Source of the DNA: Bin55 sp009840545 | Lineage (GTDB): Bacteria > Pseudomonadota > Gammaproteobacteria > Pseudomonadales > Azotimanducaceae | Reading direction: 5' to 3' | Assembly: GCA_965208815.1 (NCBI GenBank) | Contig: OZ242357.1 | Span: forward strand, 62,001-126,000 | Length of the DNA: 64,000 nt | Part shown: piece by piece, positions 52,873 to 61,931 of the stretch | Layout: the number at the start of each line of letters is the position of its first letter | How positions within the stretch are numbered: the stretch's first letter is position 1 | The notes under the pieces: generated by a model | What the model was told of the DNA's origin: nothing | Database searches by the model: none | Seen by the model: only the letters and a program-made list of their open reading frames with translations | Program-made: the position numbers and the translations under genes

Positions 52873-53352
52873 ATGTTCTACACCGTCGTGGAGAGCCCCG
52901 TGGGGCAATTGCTGCTGGCCGGAGAACATGAGAGGTTGAACAGGCTTTCGTTCCTTGAGGGTAGAAAGTCTCCCATATCTATTCCGAACGATTGGACTCG
53001 AAACGACTCGCGATTCAAGCACATTGTTACTCAGCTTCAAGAGTACTTTAGAGGTGTACGAAAGGAGTTTGACATTCCGATGGATATTGGCACTAACAAG
53101 CCCGATTTCAGTAGACGGGTTTGGAATCAGCTGCGCAAAATTCCGTACGGCGAGACTTGCTCCTACCGGACCATCGCGGAACGAATTGGCCGACCTAAAG
53201 CCTATCGCGCAGTCGGTCAAGCCAATCACAGCAATCCGATTGCGATCGTGATTCCCTGCCACCGAGTAATTGGCAGTAATGGAACGTTGACTGGATTTGG
53301 AGTCGGACTGAACACCAAAGAGTTCCTCCTGAATCTAGAACAATTAGATTGA
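52873..53352 (+). CDS. ogt: Methylated-DNA--protein-cysteine methyltransferase
   Basis: 159 residues. It removes alkyl groups from O6-methylguanine onto its own cysteine, the motif IPCHRVIG with C129. The N-terminal MFYTVVESPVGQLLLAG and the DNA-binding helix RTIAERIGRPKAYRAVGQANHSNP are characteristic of Ogt rather than Ada, since no Ada-type regulatory domain is fused. ATG 52873 follows GGAG by 7 bases; TTG 52867 is also in frame. The next gene starts 7 bases later. Confidence 0.94.
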   Translation: MFYTVVESPVGQLLLAGEHERLNRLSFLEGRKSPISIPNDWTRNDSRFKHIVTQLQEYFRGVRKEFDIPMDIGTNKPDFSRRVWNQLRKIPYGETCSYRTIAERIGRPKAYRAVGQANHSNPIAIVIPCHRVIGSNGTLTGFGVGLNTKEFLLNLEQLD

Positions 53353-53359
53353 GTCATCT

Positions 53360-54655
53360 ATGACAGAGCTCGTCTTAAGTACACGCCAGTGGTTGAGGTT
53401 TGGAACCTTCACTGCGTTCTACTTCGCTCAAGGCATACCAATTGGACTGTTTTCGATTGCTCTTCCTGCGTTCCTCACGGCTGAAGGTGCATCGCTTGCA
53501 GAACTAGCTACCTACGGCGGCATCATCGGATTGCCGTGGGCTTACAAACTGGTGGCAGGACCGATAATGGACCGGTTTACGTTTTTTCCCATGGGATTTC
53601 GGCGACCGTGGGTCATCATCGCACAAACGGGTCTGGTCTTGTCCCTTGTTGCGTTGGCTGCTGCAAGTGCGCTGGGAACACCAACCATTGCAGTTTTGAC
53701 TGCATTCGGATTTGCGAGCAATGTGTTTTCTGCGTCACAGGATGTCGCCACAGATGGTATGGCGATTGACATCCTCAAGGAAGACGAACGGGGACGGGCA
53801 AACGCTTTCATGGCCTGTGGACAGACTCTTGGTTTCTCGAGTTTTGGAGCGTTCAGCGGCTATCTGTTAGTTGAGTACGACATGCGGATTACCGCGCTTA
53901 TTGCTGCGGCAATTGTGGGCGTAATCTGGTTCATCGCAATCGTAATGCGAGAGAGACCGGGCGAGAAAATGCTTCCGTGGACGGAGGGGAAACCAGCGGA
54001 AGTCGAACATCGGAGCGACGCATCATTGTTTGAGATAGGGTACGACCTCGTTCGTGTGCTCATACTGCCCATGAGTATCGTTCTCGTGCTCATGGAATTC
54101 TTGAATCGCGCAAACGATGGAATTGCACTCGCGTTGATTCCTTACTACGCAGTGGAGATTCTTGGTGTGAATTCCGCCGAATACGCCCGTGTTGTTGGAC
54201 TGGTTGGAATTTTGGCTGCAGTTGTTGGGTTAGTAATTGGTCCCTTCATAGACAAGTTCGGATCTAAACGTTTGCTCATTTTGGTGCTCCTTGCGGGCGC
54301 TGCCATCCGAATTGTAGGTTGGGTAGGCATAGTCTACTTTGACTTCGATCTCGCGACTCTCACATACCTCTACGTCGTTATGTCCATTGTTGGGCAGTGC
54401 ATTTTTGTTGCCACCATAGCGATATTCATGACGATTTGCATGACGAGAATTGCCGCTTCGCAGTTTTCGGTCTACATGTCATTGGCTAACCTAAGCCGAT
54501 CTATTGGCGCGTTTCTGTACGCCCTTGTGCCTGAAAAAGTGCCGGTTGAACACGGTTTTTTGATGATGGCAGGTCTCTTGATATTGGCAGCACTTGTAAC
54601 GGTGTTCTTCAACCCTGAATCTCACCGACGAAGAATTGAGGCGTTGGAGGATTAG
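53360..54655 (+). CDS. AmpG-like MFS permease
   Basis: 431 residues with about twelve hydrophobic segments. YFAQGIPIGLFSIALPAFL and SASQDVATDGMAIDIL are the hallmarks of the AmpG/acetyl-CoA transporter branch. AmpG imports anhydro-muropeptides for wall recycling. A hexosaminidase and a hexosamine kinase are encoded nearby (59994, 61921), which fits amino-sugar or wall-fragment import (inference), though the actual substrate is unknown. Its end overlaps the convergent syd gene by 4 bases. Confidence 0.85.
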   Translation: MTELVLSTRQWLRFGTFTAFYFAQGIPIGLFSIALPAFLTAEGASLAELATYGGIIGLPWAYKLVAGPIMDRFTFFPMGFRRPWVIIAQTGLVLSLVALAAASALGTPTIAVLTAFGFASNVFSASQDVATDGMAIDILKEDERGRANAFMACGQTLGFSSFGAFSGYLLVEYDMRITALIAAAIVGVIWFIAIVMRERPGEKMLPWTEGKPAEVEHRSDASLFEIGYDLVRVLILPMSIVLVLMEFLNRANDGIALALIPYYAVEILGVNSAEYARVVGLVGILAAVVGLVIGPFIDKFGSKRLLILVLLAGAAIRIVGWVGIVYFDFDLATLTYLYVVMSIVGQCIFVATIAIFMTICMTRIAASQFSVYMSLANLSRSIGAFLYALVPEKVPVEHGFLMMAGLLILAALVTVFFNPESHRRRIEALED

Positions 54656-55233
54656 CGTACGAACAAGGACCTTAGACCAGACCGTTCTGGATGAAGGTAG
54701 GGTGCTGCCGGTTTCAAGCGGCTGAGAAAGTTCGCAAGACTGTCCGCAACCGTTCGCAAAGGCTTATATCCCGGCCGTTCCAGCTGAACTTCGCCTGAAG
54801 AGTTGTTGACCGCCAAGTAGAGATTGGATTCAGGCTCAGTACAGGCAAAGAAAATACTCAAAGGTGTACGAGTCCGTTTTTGAGTTAGTGCGTGACCGAT
54901 GAGGTTTTCCAGCAGACGATCCCGATCTTCTGGATTCCACAAGAGAATTAGACTTACGTGACCTTCTTCTGCTTCCGCTTCCAGACATCCTGACCAGTAC
55001 ATGCCGTAGAAGTCTTTGACAGATGGGTGGATCTTAGCTTCGAATGCTCGCTCCAGACCATTGAAGTCATCTGCGCCAAATCTCTCCGAGGGACGCCAAG
55101 GCACTGCAAACGCTCCGTTGTGTTCGACGGGATCGCCGACTTCGCACGGTGAACGCCAATTCGAGTCGTAAACACTCCAGAGTGTTGGATACATTTGCAG
55201 AGTCGCTTCGACAAATGTACCAAGTTCCTTCAT
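54652..55233 (-). CDS. syd: SecY-interacting protein Syd
   Basis: 193 residues (E. coli 181). Syd is a peripheral inner-membrane protein that binds SecY and checks the state of the translocon. ENLIGHALTQKRTRTPLSIFFA, NSSGEVQLE and LANFLSRLKP match the family closely, and VERAF-like LERAFEAKIHPSVKDFY is conserved. Syd is confined to gammaproteobacteria as far as I know, which supports the taxonomic reading. The gene overlaps its upstream neighbour by 4 bases. Confidence 0.9.
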   Translation of the reverse strand: MKELGTFVEATLQMYPTLWSVYDSNWRSPCEVGDPVEHNGAFAVPWRPSERFGADDFNGLERAFEAKIHPSVKDFYGMYWSGCLEAEAEEGHVSLILLWNPEDRDRLLENLIGHALTQKRTRTPLSIFFACTEPESNLYLAVNNSSGEVQLERPGYKPLRTVADSLANFLSRLKPAAPYLHPERSGLRSLFVR

Positions 55234-55736
55234 TCGTCGTTCGAATCTTGATCAGTTTTATTCGTGGCACGTTTACGTTCCTGAGAATCGCGGTTTACCC
55301 TACGCCATTCGTGTTTAGCGGAATCTAGAAGGACTTTGCGTTCCTCATGTGTCAATTGCTCGACAATATGCAAGAACACAGTGTCAGTACGTGCACGCGC
55401 TTTGCACAAGGAATCTCCATAAAGCGCAGATGAGTCACGTAGTCTTTCTATATCAAAAGGTTCAGCAAGAAAGTCTCGGAACATTGAGGCTTGGGCTCGA
55501 CCAACTTCTCGGTATTCTCCACCTAGATCTCTCCTGTGTTCGCTTATGCTCGACATAAGCTCGGATTTGCGGTCTGCTGGGAGCGCTCTAAGCAAGCGTG
55601 GAAACCCATAGCTTGGGTCCATGGATTGTTCCGGCGCAAGTGTCTTCGTCTCAAGACCTGCGATGTAACCGAACAACAGCAGATTCGTAAAGACTGATAC
55701 GGAGAGTGCAATGACCAAGATTCGTCGCTTATTCAT
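55230..55736 (-). CDS. Periplasmic metal-sensor-like protein (CnrX/Spy-type fold)
   Basis: 168 residues from ATG 55736, which overlaps the anti-sigma stop by 8 bases; the longer frame would overlap far more. One N-terminal membrane helix (ILVIALSVSVFTNLLLFGYIAG) anchors a helical periplasmic domain with ALPADRKSELMSSISEHRRDL and QLTHEERKVLLDS. These are features of the heavy-metal-resistance/periplasmic sensor family (CnrX, ZraP-like). With the anti-sigma and sigma genes upstream it makes a sensor/anti-sigma/sigma module like CnrYXH. The ligand is unknown. Confidence 0.8.
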   Translation of the reverse strand: MNKRRILVIALSVSVFTNLLLFGYIAGLETKTLAPEQSMDPSYGFPRLLRALPADRKSELMSSISEHRRDLGGEYREVGRAQASMFRDFLAEPFDIERLRDSSALYGDSLCKARARTDTVFLHIVEQLTHEERKVLLDSAKHEWRRVNRDSQERKRATNKTDQDSNDE

Positions 55737-56142
55737 CGGAGATAGCCAAGAGATCGCTGTGATCGTCAAATTGAGTTGCAGTAATTTCGTTTTCCACAAA
55801 CACAGAAGAATCCGTGGAAGTCAGACCTAGCACGAATCCCAATACAAGAGGAAGTGCAACCAAAGCGGGTTTCAATATCCACGATGCGAGGAAGTGAGTC
55901 CAATTTCTCTCTGGTGGAGTTGTGACGCGTCGAAGGATTCTCTGTTCCAAACCGACGGGGTGGGGGACGGACATCGCAAACTCAAGCAATTGAAACAGCC
56001 TCTTGTTTTCGCCCAAGATTTTTTGTGCCAAGTCCGATTGTTCAAGGAGTTGTCTTGCCTCTTTGCCCTCCGTTGTATCGGGCCAAAGGGACTCGTCGGT
56101 ACCGTGCCGGTCAACAAAAGATTGGAAAGACTCGTGGTTCAT
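55729..56142 (-). CDS. Anti-sigma factor, single-pass membrane protein
   Basis: 137 residues from ATG 56142, 7 bases after the sigma stop. The cytoplasmic N-terminus has FQSFVDRHGTDESLWP, and a membrane helix (PALVALPLVLGFVLGL) lies near residue 100, followed by a short periplasmic tail. Position directly after an ECF sigma gene and before a periplasmic sensor supports an anti-sigma role. No zinc-binding HxxxCxxC is present, so it is not a ZAS type. Confidence 0.78.
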   Translation of the reverse strand: MNHESFQSFVDRHGTDESLWPDTTEGKEARQLLEQSDLAQKILGENKRLFQLLEFAMSVPHPVGLEQRILRRVTTPPERNWTHFLASWILKPALVALPLVLGFVLGLTSTDSSVFVENEITATQFDDHSDLLAISDE

Positions 56143-56149
56143 GATGGTT

Positions 56150-56692
56150 CTAATTCTTGGTTGGTGATACCTGTAGTTTGGTTCGGAGAGTGCGTCGTGC
56201 TCGAGCAATCAGTGACTCGACCGCTTCGACAGTCGATTTCATGACTTCAGCCACTTCGGATTGAGTCCATCCTTCGATCTGACTCAGGACTAATGCAGTT
56301 CTCTGTCTTTCGGGCAATTCCTGTACGACTTGGTGCAATGCCAAGACGAGCTCCTTGTCGCGATTTGTCGATGCATCGGGGATTAGATCCAAATCGATGC
56401 TCGAATCGAGTTTTGCGGTCTGTTTCCTAAAACGGTCAATACATAGATTCCTTGCAATCTGAAAGAGCCAAGTTGTGAACTTCACGCGTCTGGGCACCCA
56501 GGTCTTGGCTCGAGACCAAACACGCATAAATGCCTCTTGAACAATCTCCTCGGATTCGGACGTATTCTGGCAAAGCCTGAATACGTAGGCATGAAGTTGT
56601 CGTACATGACGGTGCATTAGTTCCTCAAATGCTTCTGCATTTCCTTCCTGCACTTTCAACATGAGTGCTGCATCGGAGTCGTTTTGTTTCAC
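56150..56692 (-). CDS. ECF-family RNA polymerase sigma factor
   Basis: 180 residues. Region 2 (FEELMHRHVRQLHAYVFRLCQNTSESEEIVQEAFMRVW, FTTWLFQIARNLCIDRFRK) and region 4 (LPERQRTALVLSQIEGWTQSEVAEVMKSTVEAVESLIARARRTL) are complete. It resembles the RpoE/CnrH group. It is first of the three-gene unit sigma, anti-sigma, sensor. A GGAACC sequence lies upstream on the coding strand (complement of 56715-56720), but it has no matching -10, so autoregulation is only possible. Confidence 0.93.
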   Translation of the reverse strand: MKQNDSDAALMLKVQEGNAEAFEELMHRHVRQLHAYVFRLCQNTSESEEIVQEAFMRVWSRAKTWVPRRVKFTTWLFQIARNLCIDRFRKQTAKLDSSIDLDLIPDASTNRDKELVLALHQVVQELPERQRTALVLSQIEGWTQSEVAEVMKSTVEAVESLIARARRTLRTKLQVSPTKN

Positions 56693-57118
56693 CGGTGCTT
56701 GCTATCAATGAAACGGTTCCGAAGAAAAGAGTACTCTTACGAGACCGAAATGCATGATTGCCAATGACCCTTTCTTGAGAAAATTCCAGCTTCCCCTCTT
56801 CCTCTCTCTGGATTATTCCAATTCAATGCTAGCCACATTCGACAATTCGGTGCTCAATATTGCACCAGAAAGTCGTCATTCCGTTGCCATGCAGGATGGC
56901 ACCAGACGCTCTCTGTAGCTTGATGAGCACGAATGTTTTTTTCGTGGCAATGCGGTTGCTACTCTGGTTTGATGTATCTTTAGTGAAACTCCGATCCAGT
57001 AGTCTTGCTTGTCGTACTCTCTGTTACGGGAATTTGACGCGATTCCGTCGAATCTTCGTCATGGTGCATTTCCAAGAATTGTGCTTTCTGGTTCAACACT
57101 ACTAAAAGGAATGTTGAG
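56693..57118. other. Intergenic region between divergent sigma and MFS-PlsC genes
   Basis: About 426 bases. An 81-codon rightward frame (56860-57105) is Cys/Leu-rich, has no ribosome binding site and looks spurious. Two divergent promoters are expected here, but neither stands out. Confidence 0.4.
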
Positions 57119-59002
57119 GTGAGCGAGACTTCACAGTTTGGGCTTCTTACAAAGAAGCGACTGCTACCACTATTCGTAACTCAATTCTTCGGTGCTTTCA
57201 ACGACAACATTTTCAAATCCGCATTGACAGTGATTTTTGTGTTCAGTTTGCTCGTACCCGACGAGCATGAAGATCTCTATGTCAATCTTGCAACCGCGCT
57301 ACTAATCCTTCCATTGTTCTTGTTCTCCGCCACGGCGGGAACACTTGCAGACCATTACGAGAAGTCGAGACTAATTCGCTACGTGAAAATCGCAGAAATC
57401 GGGATTGCTTGCTTGATTTCAGTGGCGCTGTATACACGGCAGGTATGGTTGCTGCTTGTAGTATTGTTCCTTCTCGGGACTCAGTCGGCATTCTTTAGTC
57501 CACTGAAGTTCTCTATCTTGCCTCAACATCTGCGTGAATCCGAGTTGATTGGAGGAAACGGAGTTGTGGAGATGGGTACGTTCGTCGCTATCCTCGTAGG
57601 CACCATCATTGGGAGCGTTGTTGCTGGCATGGATGATCAGTCATCCATTGCTCTTGCTCTGACAGTGATGATTATTACTGCCGCCCTGATCGGATATAGT
57701 GCTTCGCTCGCAATACCCGAGGCGGTCTCCGTGTACTCAGGCAATCCCGGATGGAACCCAATCAAAGAGACCATCGGACTCATCAAGCTTGCATCGGAAC
57801 GCAAAGCTGTTATGAGGTCTATCTTGGGCGTCTCCTGGTTTTGGACGCTGGGAGCTGTATACATCGCACAGTTCGCCAAACTGACCGAGGAGCATTTAAT
57901 GGGAGCACCACTCGTGGTGCCCGTGCTGCTTGGAATCGTCACTATATCCATTGCGTTAGGTTCGATTACTTGCGAGTGGCTTTCGGGAAGGCGCATCGAG
58001 ATTGGTTTAGTTCCCGTAGGTGCTTTTGGGGTGAGTGTCTTCGGCATCGATTTCTTCTTCGCGGTCGAATCCATAACAGCAACAGAGACACGTGGATTGA
58101 TTGAGTTTTTGTCGGTGGCTGGCTCTTATCGCGTATTGGTTGACATGGCGTTCATAGGATTCTTTCTCGGTCTGTACGTAGTTCCATTGAAGACTTTGAT
58201 TCAGGCGCGAACTCCTCTTGATCGGAGAGCACGCGTCATCGCCGCAAACAACGTAATCAACGCTCTTTGCATTGTGTTGGGATCCGTACTCTCGATCGTT
58301 TGGCTTACGGTGTTTAACTTCAGCATTCCCACGCTGCTCTTGATTATGGTTCTCATAAACATCGGTGTGTGCATTTACATATTTGTTCAAGTACCGGAAT
58401 TTACGCTGCGATTCGTAGTTTGGATGCTGTCTCACTCTCTTTACCGAATCCGGCATACAGGCATCGAAAAGGTACCCGATAGGGGCGCGGCGCTAATCGT
58501 GTGTAACCATGTAAGCTATATCGATGCTTTGGTTCTAGCGGGTGCCGTGAAACGCCCCATCCGGTTCATCATGGCCAAAGACATCTACGACGCGCCAGTT
58601 CTGAACTATCTCTTCCGTACGGCACGCACAATTCCAATCTATCCCAAACACAAGGACGAGGCTGCCTATTCGAATGCTTTTGTAGAAATCCGGGAAGCTC
58701 TCGAGGCCGGCGATTTGCTCTGCATCTTTCCCGAAGGAGTGTTAACGCAAGACGGAGAATTGGGAGAGTTCAAGAGTGGTGTACTTAAGATTCTTGAAGA
58801 CTACCCCGTACCTGTCATCCCATCTGCTTTGAAAGGACTCTGGGGATCGTTCTTTACACATAGTGGCAAGGGTCTATGGAAGGGATCTTTGCGACTATGG
58901 TCACGTATCGAAGTGGTCATATCGGACGCAATATCCACGGACAACCTCTCAATTGATGGAATCAAGAATTCCGTTGCAAGCTTGAGGGGTGACGCACGTT
59001 AA
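57119..59002 (+). CDS. MFS (LplT-like) transporter fused to a PlsC acyltransferase
   Basis: 627 residues. Residues 1-430 are an MFS transporter with FFGAFNDNIFKSAL, the start of the LplT lysophospholipid flippase branch. Residues ~435-627 are a PlsC-type acyltransferase with H464 and D469 (NHVSYID) and FPEGVLT. LplT and Aas together re-acylate lysophospholipids; in many bacteria they are fused. Here the acyl-ACP synthetase domain of Aas is missing, so acyl donors must come from elsewhere. It probably repairs membrane phospholipids, for example after lipoprotein maturation by Lnt (inference). GTG 57119 has TGAGG upstream. Confidence 0.88.
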   Translation: MSETSQFGLLTKKRLLPLFVTQFFGAFNDNIFKSALTVIFVFSLLVPDEHEDLYVNLATALLILPLFLFSATAGTLADHYEKSRLIRYVKIAEIGIACLISVALYTRQVWLLLVVLFLLGTQSAFFSPLKFSILPQHLRESELIGGNGVVEMGTFVAILVGTIIGSVVAGMDDQSSIALALTVMIITAALIGYSASLAIPEAVSVYSGNPGWNPIKETIGLIKLASERKAVMRSILGVSWFWTLGAVYIAQFAKLTEEHLMGAPLVVPVLLGIVTISIALGSITCEWLSGRRIEIGLVPVGAFGVSVFGIDFFFAVESITATETRGLIEFLSVAGSYRVLVDMAFIGFFLGLYVVPLKTLIQARTPLDRRARVIAANNVINALCIVLGSVLSIVWLTVFNFSIPTLLLIMVLINIGVCIYIFVQVPEFTLRFVVWMLSHSLYRIRHTGIEKVPDRGAALIVCNHVSYIDALVLAGAVKRPIRFIMAKDIYDAPVLNYLFRTARTIPIYPKHKDEAAYSNAFVEIREALEAGDLLCIFPEGVLTQDGELGEFKSGVLKILEDYPVPVIPSALKGLWGSFFTHSGKGLWKGSLRLWSRIEVVISDAISTDNLSIDGIKNSVASLRGDAR

Positions 59003-59059
59003 GTGGTCTCTAGGAAGTTTCATTTTCAAATCCGTCGTTCTTTTTGAAAGGCACGTATC

Positions 59060-59452
59060 GTGAGCCGCGAACGGCCTAAACACCCAAGAGAGTATCCGGT
59101 ATATCGCCCTCGATGGGACGAGCGTCCAGAGGAATTGCTGAGATGTTCATTTCAAACCGAAGAAGAACTCGATTGGGTCCGAATTGCCAAGAAAGGAGCT
59201 AAGGTTGTTGCCGCCTATCAGGTCGCAAAGATCGATACGTTCAATTTTTCAATTTTGTCTCTTGCTGTAAGTCCGCACTATCGAGGTCAGGGAATAGGTC
59301 ATTGGATGCTACTGCATGCTTTGGGACTCATTGAGTCGAAAGGCGGCCGAACAGTTCACGTGAACTGGGGATATACAGTTCCATTGTTGGAAAGACTAGG
59401 TTTTGGTCATGATCAAGAGAAACATCATTGGCTGCACTTGGAAAGGGAATAA
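59060..59452 (+). CDS. GNAT-family N-acetyltransferase
   Basis: 130 residues. The acetyl-CoA motif is LSLAVSPHYRGQGIGHWML, followed by LLERLGFG near the C-terminus, the standard GNAT order. The substrate is unknown. GTG 59060 starts 57 bases after the MFS-PlsC gene; the lumazine synthase ATG is 5 bases after its stop, so these two are likely co-transcribed. Confidence 0.85.
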   Translation: MSRERPKHPREYPVYRPRWDERPEELLRCSFQTEEELDWVRIAKKGAKVVAAYQVAKIDTFNFSILSLAVSPHYRGQGIGHWMLLHALGLIESKGGRTVHVNWGYTVPLLERLGFGHDQEKHHWLHLERE

Positions 59453-59457
59453 GAAAT

Positions 59458-59961
59458 ATGGCGCGAAAAACTATAGACGTTCAAAACTTGCCAATGATTC
59501 AAGATGCCTCGGTCGCTATCTTATTGTCGAAGTGGTATCCGGAGTGTGTTGAGCCCATGCACGACAAGTGCAGAGAAATACTACTTGCTCGCGGAGCGAG
59601 AGTTTCATCGCACTTATTGCCCGGAACCTTCGAATTTCCGTTCGCTGCACAGACTCTTGCTGAGAACGACTTCGAGCTGGAAGGAATCATCTGTCTAAGT
59701 GTTGTGGTAAAAGGCGAAACACGCCATTTCGAGGCAATCGTGGATGCGACTACTCGCCAGCTTTCCCAGGTTTCGTGCGAGAGTGCGATAGTCATCATTA
59801 ATGAAATCCTTCCCGTCTTGGATATCCAACATGCAATGGATCGGTCCGAGGACGACCAGTTCAACAAGGGAATAGAGGCAGCTGTTGCCGCGATTGAGAT
59901 GATCAATTGGTACCGAAACATCGAACAGCCATTTGAATACGACAATGTCGACTTTCACTAG
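59458..59961 (+). CDS. ribH: 6,7-dimethyl-8-ribityllumazine synthase
   Basis: 167 residues. It catalyses the penultimate step of riboflavin synthesis. LPGTFEFPFAA, VVVKGETRHFEAIV with catalytic H90, and HAMDRS are visible. The usual GVLT(T/V)(D/E)TxxQA segment is replaced by NEILPVLDIQHA, so it is a divergent, RibH2-like form. No other rib gene is close, unlike the normal ribD-ribE-ribBA-ribH operon, so a main ribH may exist elsewhere. ATG 59458 is preferred to the longer frame overlapping the GNAT gene. Confidence 0.85.
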   Translation: MARKTIDVQNLPMIQDASVAILLSKWYPECVEPMHDKCREILLARGARVSSHLLPGTFEFPFAAQTLAENDFELEGIICLSVVVKGETRHFEAIVDATTRQLSQVSCESAIVIINEILPVLDIQHAMDRSEDDQFNKGIEAAVAAIEMINWYRNIEQPFEYDNVDFH

Positions 59962-59993
59962 ATCTACAGTGATTCACATCGGCATTTGAACTT

Positions 59994-61931
59994 TTGCCTA
60001 AAAGACGTTCTATGGAGGAAGGGCTACTTCCGTTACCTCAGAGTCTTGCTATGCGGTCGGAGCGTTCGCCGCTAACACCCGGGAATTGCGCTATCGAGGC
60101 ATGCAATTCATCCAGGGTCAGACAGCTTGTTTCCAAACTAGAACTTGGCGGGATCAATTTCTCGTGCTTCATTCGGAATCCGGCAGTGGATTCGTTGCCC
60201 AAGTTAGATGACGACTATTCCTACACCATAGAGATTAGACCTGCAACTGTAGAGCTGAGCGCGGAATCGGAACCAGGTGCGTTGTCCGGTTGCAGTACCT
60301 TGGCTCAACTGTCTGCAAGCGGCTCGTTACCGCATTGCACGATAGATGATCGTCCTCGACATCCTTGGCGCGGACTATTGGTCGATGTCAGTCGCCACTA
60401 TATGGAGCTAAACACGCTTCGTGCGGTGATTGAACTCATGCAGCATTTCAAACTTAATGTGCTACACCTTCATCTAACCGACGACCAAGCGTTTCGATTT
60501 CAGAGCGAAGCTTTTCCGGAACTTGCAAGCACTCGGTCTTACTCCAAGAGTGATTTGAAGGAATTGATCAATTTCGCAGCGGACCACGCGATTCGAGTCG
60601 TACCTGAAATCGATATTCCAGGACATGCCACAAGCTGGTTGGTTGCACACCCTGAATGGGGTTCCGAACCTGTGGATCCTTCGACGCAACGAAATTTTGG
60701 AGCTTTAAAGGCTTGTTTGGATCCTTCTAAGGACTTTGTGATGGATGCGGTACGAACAATACTAGGAGAAGTAATTGATACATTTCCCGACCAGTACGTT
60801 CACATAGGCGGAGACGAAGTAGACCCACTCTGGTGGAATAGATCGAGAGCAGTTCAAGCTTGGGCTGCCACGAGAGGTTTGCATAGCGTACGTGACATTC
60901 AAGCGTACTTCACTCTTAGCATCGTCGAGTACATCGAGAGGCAAGATAAGAGAGTTGTCGTTTGGGATGAGGCGTTACATGAGACTCTCCCACGGTCAGT
61001 GGTTGTCCAAGCATGGAGGGGAATGCCAGCACGCGACATAGCGGTTGCTGGTGGGTATCCCACGATAGTCTCGTCTCCGTATTACCTCGATCTCAATTAT
61101 CACGCAGAGACTCACTACGGATTTTGGCCGTCCATGTCCGCCTCGGAATGGAAGAGTCAGGCTGAACGAATGGAAAACGACGATGTGCTTGAACACGTTA
61201 GAGATGGGATTAAGTGGCATCAGTCATTCGGCGAATTTCCCCACATTCCGGAGCGAAGTGGAGGTTACATATTGGGAGGGGAAGCATGCATGTGGTCCGA
61301 GTTAGTGACTGACGAAATTCTCTTACGCCGAGTTTGGACACGCATGCCGAGTATTGCGGAGCGGTTTTGGATTGCACCTTCTACTAAGGGAGAGAGCACA
61401 ATCTCCGAGCGTCTGGATGCATCGCTCTCCCGACTAGAGTCCTTGGGCTATCCAGACATCGTCGCGTCGCCTCCTATACACGAATGCCAAGAACTTCAAC
61501 CGTTGCTTGAAATGCTCGAACCTGTCAAGTGGTATGCACGAATGCTTACCACCAGTGGTACTGAGGCGCGTGCCCAAGGAGAAACTATCGAATCTGACGA
61601 ACGACCCTACAACGCTCAAACCCTGCTGGATCGTGTTGTGGACAGGTTGCCTTCTGACAGTCCCGCAGTGAGAAGGTGTCGGTCGGACATCCTCGCGGGT
61701 CGAGACCTATCGGATTGGACAAATGGTTGGAGAGTTCAGTACAAAGAGTTGAACCAAGCTTGCAGACGGTTTTCCGAACTGAACGAACTGCGTGAAGCTT
61801 CCGAATCGCTTCTTAAATTGGCAGACGTTGCCGACGGTCTCGCATCGCCCATCAAGGATCTGGGAGGACCTTTCGGAGAATACTTGCTGCCCATTGCTTT
61901 TGCATTTGTTCCCTCGGGCGATGATTCCTGA
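59994..61931 (+). CDS. Beta-N-acetylhexosaminidase (GH20)
   Basis: 645 residues. It removes terminal GlcNAc or GalNAc from chitin, glycan or wall fragments. The catalytic pair is D274-E275 in HIGGDEVDPLWW. HPWRGLLVDVSRHYM, LNVLHLHLTDDQAFR and VPEIDIPGHATSW mark the barrel. A domain of about 100 residues precedes it. I see no signal peptide from TTG 59994 or ATG 60012, so the enzyme is probably cytoplasmic and acts on imported sugars. It overlaps the kinase gene by 11 bases. Confidence 0.92.
   Translation: MPKRRSMEEGLLPLPQSLAMRSERSPLTPGNCAIEACNSSRVRQLVSKLELGGINFSCFIRNPAVDSLPKLDDDYSYTIEIRPATVELSAESEPGALSGCSTLAQLSASGSLPHCTIDDRPRHPWRGLLVDVSRHYMELNTLRAVIELMQHFKLNVLHLHLTDDQAFRFQSEAFPELASTRSYSKSDLKELINFAADHAIRVVPEIDIPGHATSWLVAHPEWGSEPVDPSTQRNFGALKACLDPSKDFVMDAVRTILGEVIDTFPDQYVHIGGDEVDPLWWNRSRAVQAWAATRGLHSVRDIQAYFTLSIVEYIERQDKRVVVWDEALHETLPRSVVVQAWRGMPARDIAVAGGYPTIVSSPYYLDLNYHAETHYGFWPSMSASEWKSQAERMENDDVLEHVRDGIKWHQSFGEFPHIPERSGGYILGGEACMWSELVTDEILLRRVWTRMPSIAERFWIAPSTKGESTISERLDASLSRLESLGYPDIVASPPIHECQELQPLLEMLEPVKWYARMLTTSGTEARAQGETIESDERPYNAQTLLDRVVDRLPSDSPAVRRCRSDILAGRDLSDWTNGWRVQYKELNQACRRFSELNELREASESLLKLADVADGLASPIKDLGGPFGEYLLPIAFAFVPSGDDS

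Noticed and set aside
56860..57105. 81-codon frame in the sigma/MFS intergenic region
   Set aside because: No ribosome binding site, odd composition, no recognisable domain.
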